DNA from: an uncultured Gammaproteobacteria bacterium
GTDB taxonomy: Bacteria > Pseudomonadota > Gammaproteobacteria > UBA9214
Direction: 5' to 3'
Assembly (NCBI GenBank): GCA_905480305.1
Contig: CAJQPV010000056.1
Span: 1-10,063, forward strand
Length of the DNA stretch: 10,063 nt
A program made the position numbers and the translations under genes. The number at the start of each line of letters is the position of its first letter. The stretch's first letter is position 1. Shown here one piece after another: positions 6,899 through 10,063 of this stretch. A model generated the notes under the pieces. That model was not told where the DNA came from and did not search any database. It saw only the letters and a program-made list of their open reading frames with translations.

Positions 6899-8266
6899 AT
6901 GGCGGTTCCGGCAATAGTCATGACAGAGATTTTTGACAAGGCGTCCAGGACGCTGGTGGTTGGACTGGGTAAGACGGGTCTGTCCGTGGCGCGCTACCTG
7001 TCGCGACAGGGTGTGTCTGTGGCTGTTGTTGACAGCCGTGATCAACCGCCGGAGCTGGAGCGCTCGCGTTCCGAGTTGCCGGCTGACGTGGCATTGTTTC
7101 TCGGCGGGTTTCACCCGGATGCCTTTGAACGCGCAGAACAGATTGTTATCAGCCCGGGTGTTTCGATGCAGCAACCGGAGATCGCGGCAGCACTGGCAAG
7201 ACAGGTGCCGGTGATTGGTGATATCGAATTGTTTGCACAGGCAGCCACGGCGCCGGTGATTGCGATTACCGGTTCCAATGGCAAGAGCACCGTCGTAACC
7301 CTGCTGAGCGCGATGGCACGGCACGCCGGGATTGAAGTACGTACCGGCGGCAATATCGGTACCCCGGCGCTGGACCTGCTCACCGACAACGAGCCGGACC
7401 TGTATGTGCTGGAGTTGTCCAGTTTTCAGCTGGAGACGCTGCATTCATTGCGACCACAGGCCGCGGTGGTGCTGAATGTCAGTGATGATCATCTCGATCG
7501 ATATCGTGATCTGCAGGATTATGCCAATGCAAAGCAGGTGGTTTATCAAAATGCCGGACTGCAGGTAGTCAATCTTGACGATCCGGTTGCCGCTACGCTG
7601 GCTGACGGGCAGCGCCCCGTGGTCGGATTTACCGGGCAGGCGCCTGCTGCCGGAAACTACGGCCTGCGCCAACATGCCGGCGAGCGCTGGCTGGCGCGCG
7701 GTGATACACCGATTATGCCGGTAGCCAGCATCCGCATGGCCGGACGGCATAACCACCTGAACGCGCTGGCTGCGCTGGCGCTGGGCGAGGCGGCCGGATT
7801 GCCGCTGACGGCGATGGTAGAAACACTGGCTGAATTTCAGGGGCTGCCGCACCGCATGCAGTACCTGCACGAATACAACGGTGTGCGCTGGTTCAATGAT
7901 TCAAAGGGCACCAATGTGGGTGCCACGCTGGCTGCGATTGACGGGGTGGATGGAAAGGTTGTGCTGATTGCCGGAGGCGATGGCAAGGGTGCCGATTTTT
8001 CACCACTGGCGAATGTCATGCAGCGCAAGGGACAGGGAGCCGTGTTGATAGGCAAGGATGCCTCTTTACTGGAAACGGCATTACAGGGTGTGGTGCCGGT
8101 GCGGCAGGCAGACAACATGACGCAGGCAGTGGCGTTTGCGGCAGAAATGGCACAGCCCGGTGATTGTGTGTTGTTGTCCCCGGCCTGTGCCAGTACTGAT
8201 ATGTACCGCAACTTTGAGGCGCGTGGCGACATCTTTATGCAGGCTGTACAGGAGCTGGTTCGCTAA
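6899..8266 (+). CDS. murD: UDP-MurNAc-L-alanine:D-glutamate ligase MurD
   Basis: Cytoplasmic ligase that adds D-glutamate to UDP-MurNAc-L-Ala, the second residue of the stem peptide. Counted from 6899 it has 455 residues. Seen in order: a Rossmann-like LVVGLGKTGLSVARYL (about 19–34) binding UDP, ISPGVS, P-loop T124-GSNGK129-STV, GGNIGTPAL, LELSSFQLE, NVSDDHLDRY with Lys212 (in ANAK) at the carbamylated lysine position, GRHNHLNALAAL, and NDSKGTNVGAT (Asp334, Lys336). The end has LLSPACASTDMYRNFEARGDIF, typical of MurD. The start is uncertain. TTG 6896, ATG 6899 and ATG 6920 are all in frame; 6899 has a partial Shine-Dalgarno and a TGATG overlap, while 6920 gives an N-terminus closer to the usual family length. 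The stop TAA overlaps the ftsW ATG by one base (TAATG). Confidence 0.95.
   Translation: MAVPAIVMTEIFDKASRTLVVGLGKTGLSVARYLSRQGVSVAVVDSRDQPPELERSRSELPADVALFLGGFHPDAFERAEQIVISPGVSMQQPEIAAALARQVPVIGDIELFAQAATAPVIAITGSNGKSTVVTLLSAMARHAGIEVRTGGNIGTPALDLLTDNEPDLYVLELSSFQLETLHSLRPQAAVVLNVSDDHLDRYRDLQDYANAKQVVYQNAGLQVVNLDDPVAATLADGQRPVVGFTGQAPAAGNYGLRQHAGERWLARGDTPIMPVASIRMAGRHNHLNALAALALGEAAGLPLTAMVETLAEFQGLPHRMQYLHEYNGVRWFNDSKGTNVGATLAAIDGVDGKVVLIAGGDGKGADFSPLANVMQRKGQGAVLIGKDASLLETALQGVVPVRQADNMTQAVAFAAEMAQPGDCVLLSPACASTDMYRNFEARGDIFMQAVQELVR
8250..8254 (+). promoter_or_regulatory. Ribosome binding site of ftsW
   Basis: AGGAG inside the end of murD lies 11 bases before ATG 8266. Together with the TAATG stop/start overlap it supports that start. 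Confidence 0.5.
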
Positions 8267-9474
8267 TGGCGCTGGCAACACAGCAGGCACGACGGGTTGC
8301 TGCTGATGAAGCCCGTATACCGCGGTTTGATTACTGGCTGGTTGCCAGCGTTATCGTGTTGACGACAGTTGGCCTGGTGATGGTGTCATCGGCATCCATT
8401 ACCTTTGCTGATCGCGAAATTGGCCAGCCGTTTTACTATGCCTTCCGCCAGCTTGTTTTCATAGGTGTCGGTGTGCTGGCCGGATTGATGTTGTTCAAGG
8501 TGCGGCTGGTTGATCTGGAGCGCCTGGGGATGCTGCTGTTGTTGTCTGCCTTTGCGCTGTTGCTGCTGGTGCTGGTACCGGGTATCGGCATAGAGGTAAA
8601 TGGCGCCTCGCGCTGGGTGAGCGCCGGTTTGTTCCGCATGCAGGTTTCCGAACCGGCCAAACTGCTGTTCATTATTTATCTGGCCAGTTATCTCGCCCGG
8701 CATGGTGAAGAAGTCCGTAGTCATATCTCCGGTTTTATCAAGCCGGTTGGTTTGCTCGCGATCGCTGCGCTGTTACTGCTGCTGGAACCGGATTTCGGTG
8801 CCGCCGTGGTGCTCACGGCAACGGTCATGGGTATGATTTTCATGGCAGGTGTCAGGTTAATTCAGTTCAGCGGTGTGCTCGGTGCTGCGGGCCTGTTACT
8901 CGCCAGTCTGGCGGTGTCCTCTCCGTATCGCATGAACCGGCTGACCACTTTTATGGATCCCTGGGCAGACCCGTTCAACAGCGGTTTCCAGCTGACCCAG
9001 TCGCTGATTGCGATTGGTCGTGGTGAGTGGTTCGGTGTCGGGCTGGGTGGCAGCATACAGAAACTGTTTTACCTGCCGGAGGCACATACCGACTTTGTGT
9101 TTGCCGTGCTCGCCGAGGAGTTTGGCCTGCTGGGTGTCTGCGTAATTATTTTTCTCTATTCGGTACTGGTGTGGCGCACCTTTGTAATTGCAGCACAGGC
9201 AGCAAGGGCAGAGAATTTCTTTGCGGCCTACCTGGCTTACGGTATCGGTATCTGGTTTGGTCTGCAAAGTTTTATCAATATCGGCGTCAATATGGGACTG
9301 TTGCCGACCAAGGGTTTGACCCTGCCGCTGATGAGTTATGGTGGTTCCAGTATGGTTGTCATGTGCGCCGCAATTGCGCTGTTGTTGCGCATTGATTATG
9401 AGACACGTTGTACAGCGACCGGTATATCTGCCAGCGGTATCGCAGCTGCATCGCGCGGGCGGGTAGCTGCATGA
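8266..9474 (+). CDS. ftsW: Septal peptidoglycan glycosyltransferase FtsW (SEDS family)
   Basis: Polytopic inner-membrane polymerase of lipid II that works with FtsI in septal wall synthesis. The 402 residues (E. coli about 414) have a cytoplasmic N-terminus of about 24 residues followed by about ten hydrophobic segments. Conserved SEDS features: VNGASRWVSAG (about 111–121), FRMQVSEPAKL, LLLEPDFGAAVVL, the large periplasmic loop with DPWADPFNSGFQLTQSLIAIGRGEWFGVGLG, PEAHTDFVFAVLAEEFG, and near the C-terminus PTKGLTLPLMSYGGSS (about 347–362). Asp276 in AHTDF corresponds to the aspartate considered essential for catalysis (E. coli Asp297, from memory). A RodA or SpoVE identity is disfavoured by its place between murD and murG. 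The TGA stop overlaps the murG start by 4 bases. Confidence 0.96.
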   Translation: MALATQQARRVAADEARIPRFDYWLVASVIVLTTVGLVMVSSASITFADREIGQPFYYAFRQLVFIGVGVLAGLMLFKVRLVDLERLGMLLLLSAFALLLLVLVPGIGIEVNGASRWVSAGLFRMQVSEPAKLLFIIYLASYLARHGEEVRSHISGFIKPVGLLAIAALLLLLEPDFGAAVVLTATVMGMIFMAGVRLIQFSGVLGAAGLLLASLAVSSPYRMNRLTTFMDPWADPFNSGFQLTQSLIAIGRGEWFGVGLGGSIQKLFYLPEAHTDFVFAVLAEEFGLLGVCVIIFLYSVLVWRTFVIAAQAARAENFFAAYLAYGIGIWFGLQSFINIGVNMGLLPTKGLTLPLMSYGGSSMVVMCAAIALLLRIDYETRCTATGISASGIAAASRGRVAA

Positions 9475-10063
9475 ACCTGTCTGCAAAGCAGCGGCCGGTG
9501 TTGATCATGGCAGGTGGTACCGGTGGACATGTGTTTCCGGCGCTGGCTGTTGCCGCAGAACTGTCGGCACGTGGAGTGGCGGTTGCCTGGCTGGGAACGC
9601 GTCGCGGTCTGGAAGCACGTGTTGTGCCGCAAGCCGGTTACCCGCTGGAGACCATGCGAGTCTCCGGTCTGCGCGGCAAGGGTGTACTGCGACTGTTGCT
9701 GGCGCCGTTCATGTTGTCGCTGGCGCTGCTGCAGGCACTGGTTATCCAGTTGCGTTTGCGTCCCCGTGCGGTACTGGGCATGGGTGGGTTTGCCGCTGGC
9801 CCGGGTGGTGTGATTGCCTGGCTGCTGCGTCGACCGTTGCTGGTTCATGAACAAAACTCTGTAGCCGGTATGACCAACCGCTGGCTGGCACCGCTGGCTC
9901 GCACCGTGATGGTAGCTTTCCCCGGAAGTTTGCCGGCAAGGCATAATCCACTGCATACCGGGAATCCGGTACGCACCGCGATCACACAGCTGCCGGCCCC
10001 GGCAGAACGTTTTGCAGCGCGTGACGGTGCCTTGCGGGTGCTGGTGATCGGCGGCAGTCTGGG
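9471..10063 (+). CDS. murG: UDP-GlcNAc:lipid I N-acetylglucosaminyltransferase MurG, 3'-truncated by window edge
   Basis: Membrane-associated GT-B glycosyltransferase that adds GlcNAc to lipid I on the cytoplasmic face, giving lipid II. 197 complete codons are present, roughly the N-terminal domain plus the beginning of the C-terminal domain. The stop lies outside the window. Motifs: a glycine-rich loop MAGGTGGHVFPALAVA (13–28), VLGMGGFAAGPGG (101–113), HEQNSVAGMTNRWLA (126–140), HTGNPVR (162–168), and IGGSLG at the very end, the first glycine-rich loop of the C-terminal Rossmann domain. A hydrophobic patch (about 73–94, LRLLLAPFMLSLALLQAL) fits the membrane-association surface of the family. 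ATG 9471 overlaps the ftsW stop (ATGA), and the upstream sequence has no clear Shine-Dalgarno, so coupling to ftsW is likely. Confidence 0.96.
   Translation, partial: MNLSAKQRPVLIMAGGTGGHVFPALAVAAELSARGVAVAWLGTRRGLEARVVPQAGYPLETMRVSGLRGKGVLRLLLAPFMLSLALLQALVIQLRLRPRAVLGMGGFAAGPGGVIAWLLRRPLLVHEQNSVAGMTNRWLAPLARTVMVAFPGSLPARHNPLHTGNPVRTAITQLPAPAERFAARDGALRVLVIGGSL

Noticed and set aside
6214..6939. Antisense open frame of 241 codons opposite mraY and the mraY–murD gap
   Set aside because: It lies wholly opposite a well-conserved gene, its product is rich in His, Gln and Asn as expected from reading biased codons backwards, it matches no family I know, and it has no supporting ribosome site.
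6794..7444. Antisense open frame of 216 codons opposite murD
   Set aside because: Same reasons: a shadow of GC-biased codon use in murD, with arginine/glutamine/histidine-rich composition and no recognisable domain.
8896..9956. Two long antisense open frames opposite ftsW and murG (8896–9486 and 9396–9956)
   Set aside because: They are opposite confident genes, overlap each other and have low-complexity polar composition. There is no sign of real coding.
1..10063. Possible undescribed system, mobile element, CRISPR array, or tRNA/rRNA gene
   Set aside because: All but about 56 bases are accounted for by nine recognised dcw genes in the standard order. I saw no repeat array, transposase or integrase motif, or structural RNA.

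Overview
The window is a stretch of the bacterial division and cell wall (dcw) cluster. It carries nine genes, all on the + strand, in the classical proteobacterial order rsmH–ftsL–ftsI–murE–murF–mraY–murD–ftsW–murG. The first gene (rsmH) is cut at its 5' end by the window edge and the last (murG) at its 3' end. All seven genes between them look intact, with their diagnostic motifs present and no frameshift seen.

Organism: most likely a Gram-negative gammaproteobacterium of moderately high GC. The gene order is that of Escherichia coli. MraY has the same length (360 residues) and the same catalytic residue numbers (D115, D116, D267) as I recall for E. coli MraY. MurE carries the DNPR motif of meso-diaminopimelate-adding enzymes, which fits a Gram-negative wall. 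I cannot assign a genus from the sequence alone.

Layout: 1–897 rsmH (16S rRNA methyltransferase); 894–1163 ftsL (divisome scaffold); 1160–2872 ftsI (septal transpeptidase PBP3); 2869–4404 murE; 4401–5759 murF; 5761–6843 mraY; 6844–6898 the only real non-coding gap, short and AT-rich; 6899–8266 murD; 8266–9474 ftsW (septal glycosyltransferase of the SEDS family); 9471–10063 murG. Most junctions are 4-base ATGA overlaps, with one TAATG overlap (murD/ftsW) and one single-base gap (murF/mraY). The cluster therefore reads as one transcription unit with coupled translation. I see no terminator and no convincing internal promoter.

Function: MurD, MurE and MurF extend the cytoplasmic UDP-MurNAc peptide. 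MraY moves the finished precursor onto undecaprenyl phosphate to give lipid I, and MurG adds GlcNAc to give lipid II. FtsW polymerises lipid II and FtsI crosslinks the new strands at the septum, within the complex that FtsL helps to organise. RsmH modifies the ribosomal decoding centre and is a conserved passenger of the cluster.

I found no undescribed system. The points most worth a second look are small: the mraY–murD gap with a 15-codon mini-ORF whose stop overlaps a murD start, an FtsL with almost no cytoplasmic tail, an Asp-containing P-loop in MurE, and a recurring CTGCATGA motif at three gene junctions.
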